Origin: an uncultured Prochlorococcus sp.
GTDB lineage: Bacteria; Cyanobacteriota; Cyanobacteriia; PCC-6307; Cyanobiaceae
Length of the DNA stretch: 60,060 nucleotides
NCBI GenBank assembly: GCA_902572825.1
Contig: CACGHD010000005.1
Coordinates: 1 to 60,060, forward strand
Reading direction: 5' to 3'
Shown in pieces: positions 15,508 through 22,805 of this stretch (position 1 is the first letter of the stretch; every line of letters starts with the position of its first letter). Under the pieces are notes generated by a model. That model worked only from the letters and a program-made list of their open reading frames with translations. It was not told the origin of the DNA and did no database searches. A program made the translations under genes and the position numbers.

Positions 15508-16018
15508 GAGTTTTAACTTTTCTTTCTAGGGGATTAAAATTGACTCTTTTGATTTTGTTATTTTCGTAAATCCAATAAACAGGTGGACTTTTTCTTGCCT
15601 TAATTAAATTAATTTTGTCTAATTTTTGAGGAATAAATTCTTTAGCAGGATCAAAAAATTTATCTCTTTTGGGTTGGTTTAAAACAATACTACCTTCTTT
15701 CCCTGAGATAGATCTGTGATAAGTTCCTATAGGAATTTCTAATGCTCCCATAGATCTATTTAAATAAATCACATGATGAGGTTCATCCCAGGAAGGATTT
15801 ATTAAAACAAATTTCCTTTCTCCAGTGATAACTAAATTGTTGTCAATTTGATGATTGTGAACGTAATATTGCTCATCTTTTAAATCATCTGGAGGAGATA
15901 TAGCTTCTCCAGAATGGATCACAACATCAGAACTATTAGAACTATCTATGCCTGCATCAAAGAATGTGACTTTTGGAGTCTCTCTAAAAATATTTATTGG
16001 TAAGAATCTTAATTCCAT
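15500..16018 (-). CDS. Hypothetical protein, possible cupin-like fold
   Basis: 172 aa. Beta-rich with YYVHNHQIDNN and a WDEPHHVIYLNRSMGALEIP segment recalling cupins or sugar-epimerase-like barrels, followed by YHRSISGKEGSIVLNQ. Translationally coupled to the LOG-family gene, suggesting a shared pathway. I cannot assign a function. Confidence 0.5.
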   Translation of the reverse strand: MELRFLPINIFRETPKVTFFDAGIDSSNSSDVVIHSGEAISPPDDLKDEQYYVHNHQIDNNLVITGERKFVLINPSWDEPHHVIYLNRSMGALEIPIGTYHRSISGKEGSIVLNQPKRDKFFDPAKEFIPQKLDKINLIKARKSPPVYWIYENNKIKRVNFNPLERKVKTLV

Positions 16019-16096
16019 AGTGCTAACTCCCTTTTAGAAAATTTATAAATACTAATAAAATTTATTTACTTTTAAAAAACAGCTATTTTTTGATTT

Positions 16097-16243
16097 CTAA
16101 TTACAACAAACCAAGCAATCTTCTTGAATTGGATAATCTATACATTCTTTGTTTAAAGTTTCTTCTAAGAAATCTACTTTCTTAACATAATCAAGATCTT
16201 TTAATTCTTTTTTTGGAACCGTGAACTGAGTTTGTAGTTTCAT
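16097..16243 (-). CDS. 48-aa Cys-containing microprotein
   Basis: MKLQTQFTVPKKELKDLDYV, ending ECIDYPIQEDCLVCCN. Four Cys in the last 16 residues suggest metal binding or disulfides. No family recognised. Confidence 0.5.
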   Translation of the reverse strand: MKLQTQFTVPKKELKDLDYVKKVDFLEETLNKECIDYPIQEDCLVCCN

Positions 16244-16258
16244 TTTCTATTCTCCTAA

Positions 16259-16360
16259 TTAATACTGTTTTTTGAATCCATTCCAAGTTTGAGAAAACCT
16301 TAATCCCAGATAAGAAATTAAAATTGTCCAAAATAAAATTTCTATACCTAAATTAGTCAT
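16259..16360 (-). CDS. 33-aa single-span membrane microprotein
   Basis: MTNLGIEILFWTILISYLGL plus a short basic tail. A very good Shine-Dalgarno (GGAGG) is 9 nt upstream. It precedes the Cys-containing ORF on the same strand, 15 nt apart. Confidence 0.55.
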   Translation of the reverse strand: MTNLGIEILFWTILISYLGLRFSQTWNGFKKQY

Positions 16361-16445
16361 TTGCTTGGCCTCCTTTCTGTTTGATTATTCTTTAGTACGG
16401 GTATTATGTAAAAATCAAGCGTAAGAATACCTAAAAATTAAAGTT

Positions 16446-16598
16446 TTAATCACAAAAAATCTTGCAATGGTTATTACTCGGATGTTCTGCACATTCGTTA
16501 TTCCAATAAGCTTCAATTTCTACTGACTTATTGTCATATGAAAGATTTTTTTTATCCAAATTAATTTCTTGGATAGTAAATGTGTCATTTAGTGCCAT
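16446..16598 (-). CDS. 50-aa hypothetical protein
   Basis: Starts MALNDTFTIQEINLDKKNLS and ends ECAEHPSNNHCKIFCD, with three Cys and two His in the last 16 residues (possible metal site). I chose the ATG at 16598 because AAGGGG precedes it at proper spacing; an ATG at 16703 would add 35 residues that look noncoding. Confidence 0.5.
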   Translation of the reverse strand: MALNDTFTIQEINLDKKNLSYDNKSVEIEAYWNNECAEHPSNNHCKIFCD

Positions 16599-16837
16599 AA
16601 GACTTACCCCTTGACTACAACTATGTTCTAATTCATTTGAATGGTAAATTTCAAGTTGTATGTGTGCGGTAAGAGGAACAAAATTGTACGGATTAAGGAT
16701 CAAAAAAAAATCTCAAATTAGTAATGATTGCAAGGAAAATATCTTAAAAGATTTTATTCTAACTTTAAAAAAAATTTGTATAAATTTTGCTTAGAGATTA
16801 TATTTTCTTAATACTTTCTCAGGTCTGCCAGTATGTA

Positions 16838-16963
16838 TCATTCATCTAATCTATCTGCATATTCTCTTAAAATCTCAGCCATCTTTTGAGGTGGAATTTC
16901 TTCTTGATATTCTCTACATAAATCAAAAAATTTATCTAAGAAATCTTTCATTGAAGATGACAT
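16838..16963 (-). CDS. 41-aa hypothetical soluble microprotein
   Basis: MSSSMKDFLDKFFDLCREYQ, then EEIPPQKMAEILREYADRLDE; amphipathic helices, acidic. Last gene of the tightly packed minus-strand set 17314 to 16838. Confidence 0.55.
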   Translation of the reverse strand: MSSSMKDFLDKFFDLCREYQEEIPPQKMAEILREYADRLDE

Positions 16964-16968
16964 AAAAA

Positions 16969-17064
16969 TCAGCGTTTCATTTTAAAAGTAAAGTATGTAA
17001 ACCCACCAAGCAATAAAAGACTCACAACCCCATAAATAATAGCTATGCCGTACATGTAAGTCAT
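16969..17064 (-). CDS. 31-aa single-span membrane microprotein
   Basis: MTYMYGIAIIYGVVSLLLLG and a basic end (KMKR). Its ATG overlaps the upstream stop by 4 nt (ATGA), which argues for translation. Confidence 0.55.
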   Translation of the reverse strand: MTYMYGIAIIYGVVSLLLLGGFTYFTFKMKR

Positions 17065-17201
17065 TTATTTATAAAGACATAAGCAGAATATAAATAAACT
17101 AAGAAAACTCCAATAGCTATTGAACTTCCATAAATAAGAAAGTTCCAAAATCTATATAGTTTAGGTTTTTTAAATTCTTTTTCTTCTTCTTTAGTAATCA
17201 T
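17061..17201 (-). CDS. 46-aa single-span membrane microprotein
   Basis: Charged N-terminus (MITKEEEKEFKKPKLYRF), then one membrane helix (IYGSSIAIGVFLVYLYSAYV). ATGA overlaps with both neighbours (17198-17201 and 17061-17064). Confidence 0.6.
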   Translation of the reverse strand: MITKEEEKEFKKPKLYRFWNFLIYGSSIAIGVFLVYLYSAYVFINK

Positions 17202-17314
17202 TTATTTTCTTTTTCTTTTCTGGCAGCATTACCTTTTGCTCTTAATACCAAAGTTATCGTAAGGGCAGTACTTAATATCACAGCATCAATTAATAGGTGC
17301 GGGGAAATATTCAT
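17198..17314 (-). CDS. 38-aa single-span membrane microprotein
   Basis: MNISPHLLIDAVILSTALTI helix and a basic tail (RAKGNAARKEKENK). First gene of the coupled set, ATGA-overlapping the next. The R5 hairpin lies upstream. Confidence 0.55.
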   Translation of the reverse strand: MNISPHLLIDAVILSTALTITLVLRAKGNAARKEKENK

Positions 17315-17375
17315 CAGCTGAAAAGAGAAATAAGAAGAGTCATTATCTTTTCATAAATAAATCTATTAATCATTA

Positions 17376-17420
17376 AAAAAGAGGGGTTTATCGCTCTAAG
17401 TTTAGATCGACTGTCAATCA
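17376..17420 (-). terminator. Recurrent hairpin element R5
   Basis: Minus strand: GATTGACAGTCGATCTAA tail, AGAGCG-ATAAA-CCCCTCT imperfect stem, T run. Follows the gene at 17467-17622 and isolates the microprotein operon downstream. Confidence 0.7.
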
Positions 17421-17466
17421 CAGTCTATTTTAGCTTTTTAGCTTCTCTAAAAAAACAGTATTTTAT

Positions 17467-17622
17467 CTAGCCAGAGCAAGAGAAGGCACCTGCAAGAATA
17501 TTTTTAAAAATTGGTGCTTGACCCAAGGCATATAAAAAGAAAGTTGATGATGCGAGAGTAATAACTATTTTAGAAGCCCTGTTAACTTTCAAATTTGAGA
17601 CTTTTGCAAATGCAGAGTTCAT
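17467..17622 (-). CDS. 51-aa membrane microprotein
   Basis: Basic N-terminus (MNSAFAKVSNLKVNRASK), one hydrophobic segment (IVITLASSTFFLYALG) and C-terminal AGAFSCSG. Not recognised. Confidence 0.5.
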   Translation of the reverse strand: MNSAFAKVSNLKVNRASKIVITLASSTFFLYALGQAPIFKNILAGAFSCSG

Positions 17623-17698
17623 TTATTCTTTAATTTATTGATTTTATAATAGCTGCAAAAATTATATATTTAGCATCAATATTTACCAAAGAATAATT

Positions 17699-17902
17699 TT
17701 ATTGCTTCTTTTTCTTAGCTTGCATTTTTATTAGCTCAAATTCTTTTTTAGAAACTATTCTTATTTTGTATGCTGGATATCTTGTCTTCCACCATTTATT
17801 AATCGAAATAGCTACTCCTTCTAAATTTAGGGTACAAATATTGACCCATAGAGTTTTAGTTTCAACTTCTTTGTAGAATTCCCAATTTGTAGGTGAAGCC
17901 AT
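17699..17902 (-). CDS. Hypothetical basic protein
   Basis: 67 aa, starting MASPTNWEFYKEVETKTLWV, with paired Trp in KWWKTRYPAYKI and a Lys-rich tail (MQAKKKKQ). Looks like a small nucleic-acid- or protein-binding domain, without a recognised family. Confidence 0.6.
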   Translation of the reverse strand: MASPTNWEFYKEVETKTLWVNICTLNLEGVAISINKWWKTRYPAYKIRIVSKKEFELIKMQAKKKKQ

Positions 17903-18226
17903 TAAAAATCGTAAATGAAAAAATTCAATAAATTATGGGAAATGGTACATAAGCTAAAACTTTTTTTTTTAATAAGAGGATTTAGTTGAAGATATAGAGT
18001 TTTCATTAAATGGTAATAAAAAACTTTTAACAAAAGATTTACATCACTTTCGCCTTCTAGGAAAGTATTACTTTAATTTTATAACGAGTTTCAATTAAAA
18101 AATATCTCTGCAAAGAAGGGGCCAAAAATTGACCCCTCTTGGTGAAACTCTTCCAAAGAAACACCATTAAAATCTTACTCTGAAAGTTGCAAAGTTAAAC
18201 AAATTAACAAAATCAAGATTAACAAT
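17903..18226. other. Gene-free stretch with one hairpin
   Basis: The only notable element is a hairpin at ~18114-18143 (AAGAAGGGG...CCCCTCTT with an AT-rich loop) lacking a clear T tail. No ORF I would support. Confidence 0.4.
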
Positions 18227-18436
18227 TTATGCGGCCTTTTTAAAAGGGTTCATATTCCTTAAAAAGTTATTACTTTTGCGGGTACTAATTTTTCTATATC
18301 TTTGATTTATATCCAAGATATACTTTCTAGCTTTCTTATCACTTTCAATTTTCTTTTTTCGAAGACGTAAAGCCCTTAAATCTTCTATGGACATGAGGCC
18401 ATCATCGTCATTGAAATTTAAATGATCAAATTGCAT
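18227..18436 (-). CDS. Hypothetical highly basic protein
   Basis: 69 aa. Acidic start (MQFDHLNFNDDDGLMSIEDL) followed by a long Arg/Lys-rich helix (RALRLRKKKIESDKKARKY). Function unknown; charge suggests RNA or DNA contact. Confidence 0.6.
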   Translation of the reverse strand: MQFDHLNFNDDDGLMSIEDLRALRLRKKKIESDKKARKYILDINQRYRKISTRKSNNFLRNMNPFKKAA

Positions 18437-18581
18437 CAGTTTAAGAAATTAAGTTTCTTCTTTAAGTGCAAGATTAACAACCTTATCTTTATTTGCAATA
18501 GAGATAATTAACCAACCTAAATCAAATTAGTTATTCAATTTTCAGAAAGCTATGAATTCAAGTATTAAAAACTTTCTAAAA

Positions 18582-18701
18582 TCAAGAAAAACTTTTGATT
18601 GAATTAGATGGAACTTCTACAGATACAAAAGATTCTCCATAATGAGATTCGGCTGATCTAATCAGTAACCAGAAGAAGAAATTTACTAAAGCTTTCTCCA
18701 C
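18582..18701 (-). CDS. 39-aa microprotein, SAES.YG(D/E)S family, copy 2
   Basis: GTG start (VEKALVNFFFWLLIRSAESH). Paralog of 14161-14268. The 17 nt covering its start region (18696-18712) are present as a perfect inverted copy at 18851-18867, inside the candidate sRNA. Confidence 0.55.
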   Translation of the reverse strand: MEKALVNFFFWLLIRSAESHYGESFVSVEVPSNSIKSFS

Positions 18702-18822
18702 GAGGATTTAGTAACTAATTTAAATAAACTCATCATTTTTGTAATAGCAATATACAAAATAAATTTATTACGCAATCAAGATATTTACCTTATAAAACAT
18801 AGTTGCATATAAATTAAGTAAA

Positions 18823-18898
18823 ATTTGCACCCTAAGACTTTAGGCAGCGGACTAAATCCTCGTGGAGTATTGGACTTTAGCCCGCTCTATTTTTTTAG
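18823..18898 (+). ncRNA. Candidate small RNA with intrinsic terminator
   Basis: A promoter-like pair, TTTACC and TATAAA about 18 bp apart, lies just upstream (~18787-18817). The segment ends in an 11-bp stem with one mismatch (AGCGGACTAAA 18846-18856 with TTTAGCCCGCT 18876-18886) and a T run to 18898. No ORF longer than 16 codons. It contains ACTAAATCCTCGTGGAG, also found around the start codon of the 18582-18701 mRNA. The 5' end is an estimate. Confidence 0.5.
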
Positions 18899-19046
18899 CA
18901 AAAGAAAAATAGTACTGCAAGTTTCTAGATCACCAAATATTCTATTTATTCTGAATAAGCATTTACAGGTTAATTGATCCAAAGTATCTGAGCAGATGTT
19001 GGGGTTGTTTTTTGTATAGAAGTGCTACAAAAATTTAGTTATATCA

Positions 19047-19220
19047 ATGGATTCAGTATTTTTGCTCATTGATATATTGATTCTTAGAATAATATTATTA
19101 TTGATGCCTAAAGAAGGTTTAATTGTGAAAAAAATAATTAAATTTTTTAAACTACTTAAGAGAAGAATTGACATTCTCAGTGCAGAGACTGAATTGAAAT
19201 TTATATTGGAAAATAAATAA
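19047..19220 (+). CDS. 57-aa membrane-anchored microprotein
   Basis: MDSVFLLIDILILRIILLLM helix followed by a basic tail (VKKIIKFFKLLKRRIDIL). It overlaps the next ORF by one base (TAATG). A longer frame on the opposite strand also exists; I prefer the plus strand because of the coupled downstream ORF. Confidence 0.4.
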   Translation: MDSVFLLIDILILRIILLLMPKEGLIVKKIIKFFKLLKRRIDILSAETELKFILENK

Positions 19221-19366
19221 TGGGATTCCCACATTGCCCTATTTGTGTAGTTCTAGCATTTCTGTCAGTTTTTATGGGAGTTACTCGTAGTTATATGTTC
19301 TATATTCTTGTTCAGGAGTTTTTGAGAGCCGAATCTACTTTTAAATTGAAGTTTAGTTTCTATTAA
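19220..19366 (+). CDS. 48-aa membrane microprotein
   Basis: MGFPHCPICVVLAFLSVFMG with a CPIC motif, a membrane segment and a tail (LRAESTFKLKFSFY). Starts within the stop codon of the previous ORF. Confidence 0.4.
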   Translation: MGFPHCPICVVLAFLSVFMGVTRSYMFYILVQEFLRAESTFKLKFSFY

Positions 19367-19369
19367 TTG

Positions 19370-19398
19370 TTGACATCTAAGTATAAATACTTTATAAA
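19370..19398 (+). promoter_or_regulatory. Consensus sigma70-type promoter
   Basis: Perfect -35 TTGACA (19370-19375), 17-bp spacer, -10 TATAAA (19393-19398). The predicted start of transcription is ~19405. Confidence 0.75.
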
Positions 19399-19403
19399 TA
19401 GAT

Positions 19404-19419
19404 TGTAGTGAATACTACA
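19404..19419. promoter_or_regulatory. NtcA-box-like palindrome at the transcription start
   Basis: TGTAGTGAATACTACA is a perfect 6-bp inverted repeat that fits GTA-N8-TAC (19405-19418), the site of the nitrogen regulator NtcA. Placed at about +1 to +15 it would repress rather than activate. It could alternatively form a 5' stabilising hairpin in the RNA. Confidence 0.5.
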
Positions 19420-19423
19420 AAAT

Positions 19424-19483
19424 CGTCCGATCTACCATCTGATAGACCGCAGTACGACTCAAGCCATAGGACGGGGACTTGAG
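19424..19483 (+). promoter_or_regulatory. Glutamine-riboswitch-like leader (glnA / Downstream-peptide class)
   Basis: P1 pairs CGTCC (19424-19428) with GGACG (19469-19473). A hairpin TCTA...TAGA follows, then CCGCAGTACG, which carries the AGUA of the class's E-loop. CTCAAG (19458-19463) pairs with CTTGAG (19478-19483) across P1, forming a pseudoknot. This order matches glutamine riboswitches, and the Downstream-peptide subclass precedes short ORFs in marine cyanobacteria. Assignment is from memory of the consensus. Confidence 0.6.
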
Positions 19484-19502
19484 CAAGTTCAGGAGCTGCA
19501 TC

Positions 19503-19604
19503 ATGGTAAACATGTATTTCAATGGCAAGTCATTCGTATATTGTAGAAAACAAGAAGAAAAGATTATAAAGCTTACTTATAGAGGATCTATTTACTTGAA
19601 ATAA
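19503..19604 (+). CDS. 33-aa basic peptide with DUF4278-like LTYRG motif
   Basis: MVNMYFNGKSFVYCRKQEEK, ending in IIKLTYRGSIYLK. The KLTYRG motif is typical of DUF4278. Net charge is strongly positive. AGGAG (19491-19495) lies 7 nt before the first ATG; a second in-frame ATG is at 19512. The gene is preceded by the promoter, NtcA-like site and riboswitch-like leader, so it is probably nitrogen-controlled. Confidence 0.65.
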   Translation: MVNMYFNGKSFVYCRKQEEKIIKLTYRGSIYLK

Positions 19605-19795
19605 GATTTCAAATTTCTTTTTTAAAAAATTTGGACATTTATTGACGTTTTTGGATTAAGTATTTATTAATACTTTATAAGAAGAACTTATGGTGAATAT
19701 ATTTTTTGCCTATTTAAAAATTTATATATTCGTATATTTAGTAACGAGAAACTATTTTTAAAATAATTAATTTGTACTTAGATTTTTAAAAGGTT

Positions 19796-19923
19796 ATGCA
19801 ACCTATTTCTGAGGAACTTTACAAAAAAATAGTTGAGAGTTCTAAAAAATGAGTAAGTTACTTATTGCTTTATTGGCTTTAGATATAGGTGTTAGTCTGT
19901 CTAAAGTTTTTATTTTCACCTGA
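19796..19923 (+). CDS. Two tiny ATGA-overlapping ORFs (18 and 24 aa)
   Basis: 19796-19852 encodes MQPISEELYKKIVESSKK; 19849-19923 encodes a hydrophobic peptide (MSKLLIALLALDIGVSLSKV). Their ATGA overlap is the only support; both could be chance frames. Confidence 0.25.
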
Positions 19924-20004
19924 AAATCAAATTTCCTCAGCATAAAAGAAGCAATTGTTTTCTAAAACAAAAAATAATTACTGGGTATTCTTTATTTAAT
20001 TTAT

Positions 20005-20094
20005 TTATTTTATAAAATAAAAAATTAAACCAATAAAAGAACTTCCCATAAGTAATAGCACCATTAAAAGGGCTATTAACTTTGCTAATCCCAT
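20005..20094 (-). CDS. 29-aa hydrophobic microprotein
   Basis: MGLAKLIALLMVLLLMGSSF, then IGLIFYFIK; a single membrane helix. Its start lies inside the last codons of the DUF3804 gene (10-nt overlap), so it would be translated from the same mRNA. Confidence 0.4.
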   Translation of the reverse strand: MGLAKLIALLMVLLLMGSSFIGLIFYFIK

Positions 20095-20471
20095 AAAGAT
20101 AAATCCGAATTTCCTGTAGATCTTTGCATCCAGTGGATTTTCCAAATATTATTTACTTTTTTAAAAATAGATGTGACTGTTGGTAGGTCATCATTTGGTG
20201 TCCCTTTATAGGTGAATTTTGAACCTAGTGTAAAAATGCACATTACTATATTTTCGCTTAAAAATTCGAATCGGTGAATTTTGGTTATTTCTGCCTGTTC
20301 TTGAACTATATCACCACTAATCATCTGTTCGAACCCTTTTGCATCTATAGGATTACCACTCGGTCTTATGAATAAAAAATCTGGAGTCGCATTGTCAACA
20401 AAAAATGAGGCCATTTTTTTTGGATTAGCAAACTCATCCAATAATGACATTATTGTTTCTTCATCATTCAT
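20085..20471 (-). CDS. DUF3804 (NTF2/SnoaL-like) protein, copy 2
   Basis: 128 aa if started at MNDEETIMSLLDEF. The frame is open further upstream, but the extra 57 residues do not resemble the family. It matches copy 1 at 4401 in FIRPSGNPIDAKG, FTYKGTPNDDL and IHWMQRSTG. A weak version of the R hairpin lies immediately upstream (20473-20514), as for copy 1. Confidence 0.8.
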   Translation of the reverse strand: MNDEETIMSLLDEFANPKKMASFFVDNATPDFLFIRPSGNPIDAKGFEQMISGDIVQEQAEITKIHRFEFLSENIVMCIFTLGSKFTYKGTPNDDLPTVTSIFKKVNNIWKIHWMQRSTGNSDLSLWD

Positions 20472-20761
20472 AATAAATAAGGGAAGTAATCCTTCAATTT
20501 TAGATCTACTGTTTGAAATGTACAAATAGAAATTTGGTAATTTAAAAAAAAAATTCGTTAGTATGATCGAAATAATTAAATTCTTAACATTAACCATGAT
20601 AAATTCATTAAACAAATTATTGCCCGTTGGCAGAAAGGTCAAAAAATATTTGCCTTTCTTTATTGGATTTAAATTACTTACATTTACTGGCTTTCTTACT
20701 TATTTAATGAATCGCTAATTGAAATAACCTTAAAAATAAAATTTATTTAAATTAAAATCTA

Positions 20762-20956
20762 GTGAACAAAGAAGAACGAATTAAAAGATTTAAGTCTATG
20801 TCAAGTATCCAAAGACAAGAATTGATTTTAAAGAAGATGAAAGAGAGAGGCATAGAGGTAGGAAGTGGAATTTCTAATAAAAAATACGATAGCCAAGAGG
20901 TTTATGAATTAATTCATATTGCGAATTGCTTCCCAGAATTAAGAGAGAAAAAATAA
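20762..20956 (+). CDS. Hypothetical basic protein
   Basis: 64 aa with GTG start: NKEERIKRFKSMSSIQRQEL, then KKMKERGIEVGSG and HIANCFPELREKK. Helical and positively charged. Probably conserved in picocyanobacteria; function unknown. Confidence 0.6.
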   Translation: MNKEERIKRFKSMSSIQRQELILKKMKERGIEVGSGISNKKYDSQEVYELIHIANCFPELREKK

Positions 20957-20989
20957 AAAATTATTTAGGTTTCATTTATTAAGCTTTTT

Positions 20990-21370
20990 TTATTTTTGTT
21001 CTCTAAGTGCAGCAATAATTAATCCACCTACCAATCCGAGATTCATAAACACTACTCTTTGATGGAAAGGAAATACATGAAAAATTATTGTTGTTGGAAT
21101 AAGAAATAGTAATAAAAAAACTGAACCGATTTTTTGATTTTTTCCAAATATAAAAAATCCCGAACCTAATATAAGACATATAATGGCTCCCACTAGAAGA
21201 ATAGATGAAATTGGTTCAGGAATACCTTTTGAAGAAATATATTCAACAGTTCTTTCAAAATCATTTATTTTGCCTGGTATGGCTGAGATAAATATTGCAG
21301 AAATTGATACTCTTGAAAAAAAGTCTAAAAAATTTTTAATACTTTTATTTTTCAAAAAAGAACTTTTCAT
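20990..21370 (-). CDS. DoxX-family membrane protein
   Basis: 126 aa, four predicted membrane segments in DoxX arrangement: FFSRVSISAIFISAIPGKI, SSILLVGAIICLILGSGF, GSVFLLLFLIPTTIIFHVF and FMNLGLVGGLIIAA. The HQRVVFMNLGLVGG segment is characteristic of the family. Exact role unknown; a second DoxX-like gene is at 52787. Confidence 0.8.
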   Translation of the reverse strand: MKSSFLKNKSIKNFLDFFSRVSISAIFISAIPGKINDFERTVEYISSKGIPEPISSILLVGAIICLILGSGFFIFGKNQKIGSVFLLLFLIPTTIIFHVFPFHQRVVFMNLGLVGGLIIAALREQK

Positions 21371-21568
21371 TATTTAATTATAAGAAAAATATTTCATTTG
21401 TTTTATAAAGTCTTAATAAGTTCAAAATACTTTTAAATTTTTTAAAAAGGGTTTCTCTCAATTAATATAAATTTATCTAATTCTTATTAATCTATTAAAG
21501 GAAATTAAGAGTAATTTATGATTTGTCTTTTTACTTTTATATAATAGTGAACTTAACTTAAATGAAAA

Positions 21569-22045
21569 ATGTTTAAGAAATTACTTTTAACTTCTTTTTT
21601 ACTTTTTAGTTCTCTAATAACAATATATCCTTCAAAAAAAGAAAATACAAAAATTTTCGATTATTGTTTTTCTCTAGAAAAAATAATTTCTAGAAATTCA
21701 TTAGAAAAAAGTATGAATCTATCAAAGAATTTTAAGCCTCTAGCAAAAGATATTGTTCTATTTGGTACTGACAAAACAAAAGGTAAATTAGCTAATAAGA
21801 TAATTAATCAATATAAAAAATCTAAAAAATTATTTATTGTAATTTTTGTTCCAAACCAAATTTATTGTCTAGCAGGATATTGGATTGAGCTAGCAAAACC
21901 AGGAAAATTTGAATCGATTTTTTATATGAAAAGCAAACAAAAAATAAATGAATATCAAAATATAAAAAAAGAGGTAGATGCCTTTATTAAAGATATTAAT
22001 TTAGAATATAAATCTATAAAAAAAGAAATTAATGAATTTTTTTAG
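21569..22045 (+). CDS. Hypothetical exported or membrane-anchored protein
   Basis: 158 aa. N-terminal hydrophobic segment (MFKKLLLTSFLLFSSLITIY), then a Lys-rich domain with two Cys (FDYCFSLEK and NQIYCLAGYW). No family recognised. Codon and base usage fit the neighbourhood. Confidence 0.6.
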   Translation: MFKKLLLTSFLLFSSLITIYPSKKENTKIFDYCFSLEKIISRNSLEKSMNLSKNFKPLAKDIVLFGTDKTKGKLANKIINQYKKSKKLFIVIFVPNQIYCLAGYWIELAKPGKFESIFYMKSKQKINEYQNIKKEVDAFIKDINLEYKSIKKEINEFF

Positions 22046-22109
22046 AAAATTAAAAAACTTTTTCTAAAAAACTGGATTATTTTTGCAAGTTAGTTTGTTG
22101 AAAAATTAA

Positions 22110-22265
22110 TTACTTTAACTTTCTTGTCCCACCATATGAATAATTATATTGTCTAGAAACAACACTCCAACATTCTTTACAACAAAAAATCCAGTCTGTA
22201 TAGAGTATTGATTTAACTCTGTAATGAATTTTATCTTGCTCATGACATAAATCACACTTTTTCAT
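22110..22265 (-). CDS. 51-aa zinc-ribbon-like microprotein
   Basis: MKKCDLCHEQDKIHYRVKS ... WIFCCKECWSVVSRQY: two CXXC knuckles (CDLC and CKEC) about 25 residues apart, predicted to bind zinc. Resembles the zinc-binding half of HNH-type or small ribbon proteins but lacks HNH residues. Confidence 0.6.
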   Translation of the reverse strand: MKKCDLCHEQDKIHYRVKSILYTDWIFCCKECWSVVSRQYNYSYGGTRKLK

Positions 22266-22353
22266 TCAATTTAAAATTTACTAGATAAATCTTAAATAAA
22301 AAAATTTTGATTTGGAAAAATTCACGAAAAGCTTTTAATCATGTCATGGTGAA

Positions 22354-22402
22354 TTTGCGCTCTAAAAATCCTGTAGCAAAGCAGTGGTATTTTGAGTGCA
22401 AA
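22354..22402. other. Long imperfect hairpin (possible ncRNA) in a gene-free region
   Basis: TTTGCGCTCTAAAAATCC (22354-22371) pairs imperfectly over ~17 bp with GGTATTTTGAGTGCAAA (22386-22402), followed on the plus strand by a T-rich stretch. No gene occupies 22266-22594. Could be a terminator of an unseen small RNA. Confidence 0.4.
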
Positions 22403-22594
22403 TATTTTAATTTTATCAATAATAAATTTCTAATTTCTAATATTCATACTTGGAATATATATAGCTTTTATCTATAAATAATTTATTTATCTTTATTTAG
22501 AAGATAAAGATTATACATTTTAATTAGTACTTTAAAAAGAAATTCACAGTTGACATTTAATTGACCTTATCATAAAAATGATTAGTTTTTTGTT

Positions 22595-22738
22595 ATGAAC
22601 ATTTACTTATTCTGGATATTATTTTTAGCTCTGTGGGCAATAGTTCCTTTAATGATTATTAAAGGAAGAAAAGATGAAACTCCAAAATTAAAGACAGTTC
22701 CTGAACTTAAATCGAAGAAGAAAGGCTGGTTTAGCTAA
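22595..22738 (+). CDS. 47-aa single-span membrane microprotein
   Basis: MNIYLFWILFLALWAIVPLM helix, then a Lys/Pro-rich cytoplasmic tail (KSKKKGWFS). Function unknown. Confidence 0.55.
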   Translation: MNIYLFWILFLALWAIVPLMIIKGRKDETPKLKTVPELKSKKKGWFS

Positions 22739-22805
22739 AAATTTTATTAGAGAGTAATTCGATTTATAGACGTTTAGATAAAATTTAAAATTCTAATAAA
22801 CTTCT

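Noticed and set aside
19025..19234. 69-codon minus-strand frame
   Set aside because: It is antisense to two coupled plus-strand small ORFs and has no start signal; kept as a minor alternative.
20472..20642. N-terminal extension of the DUF3804 gene
   Set aside because: The extra 57 residues are absent from the paralog at 4401-4784 and cover the R-type hairpin.
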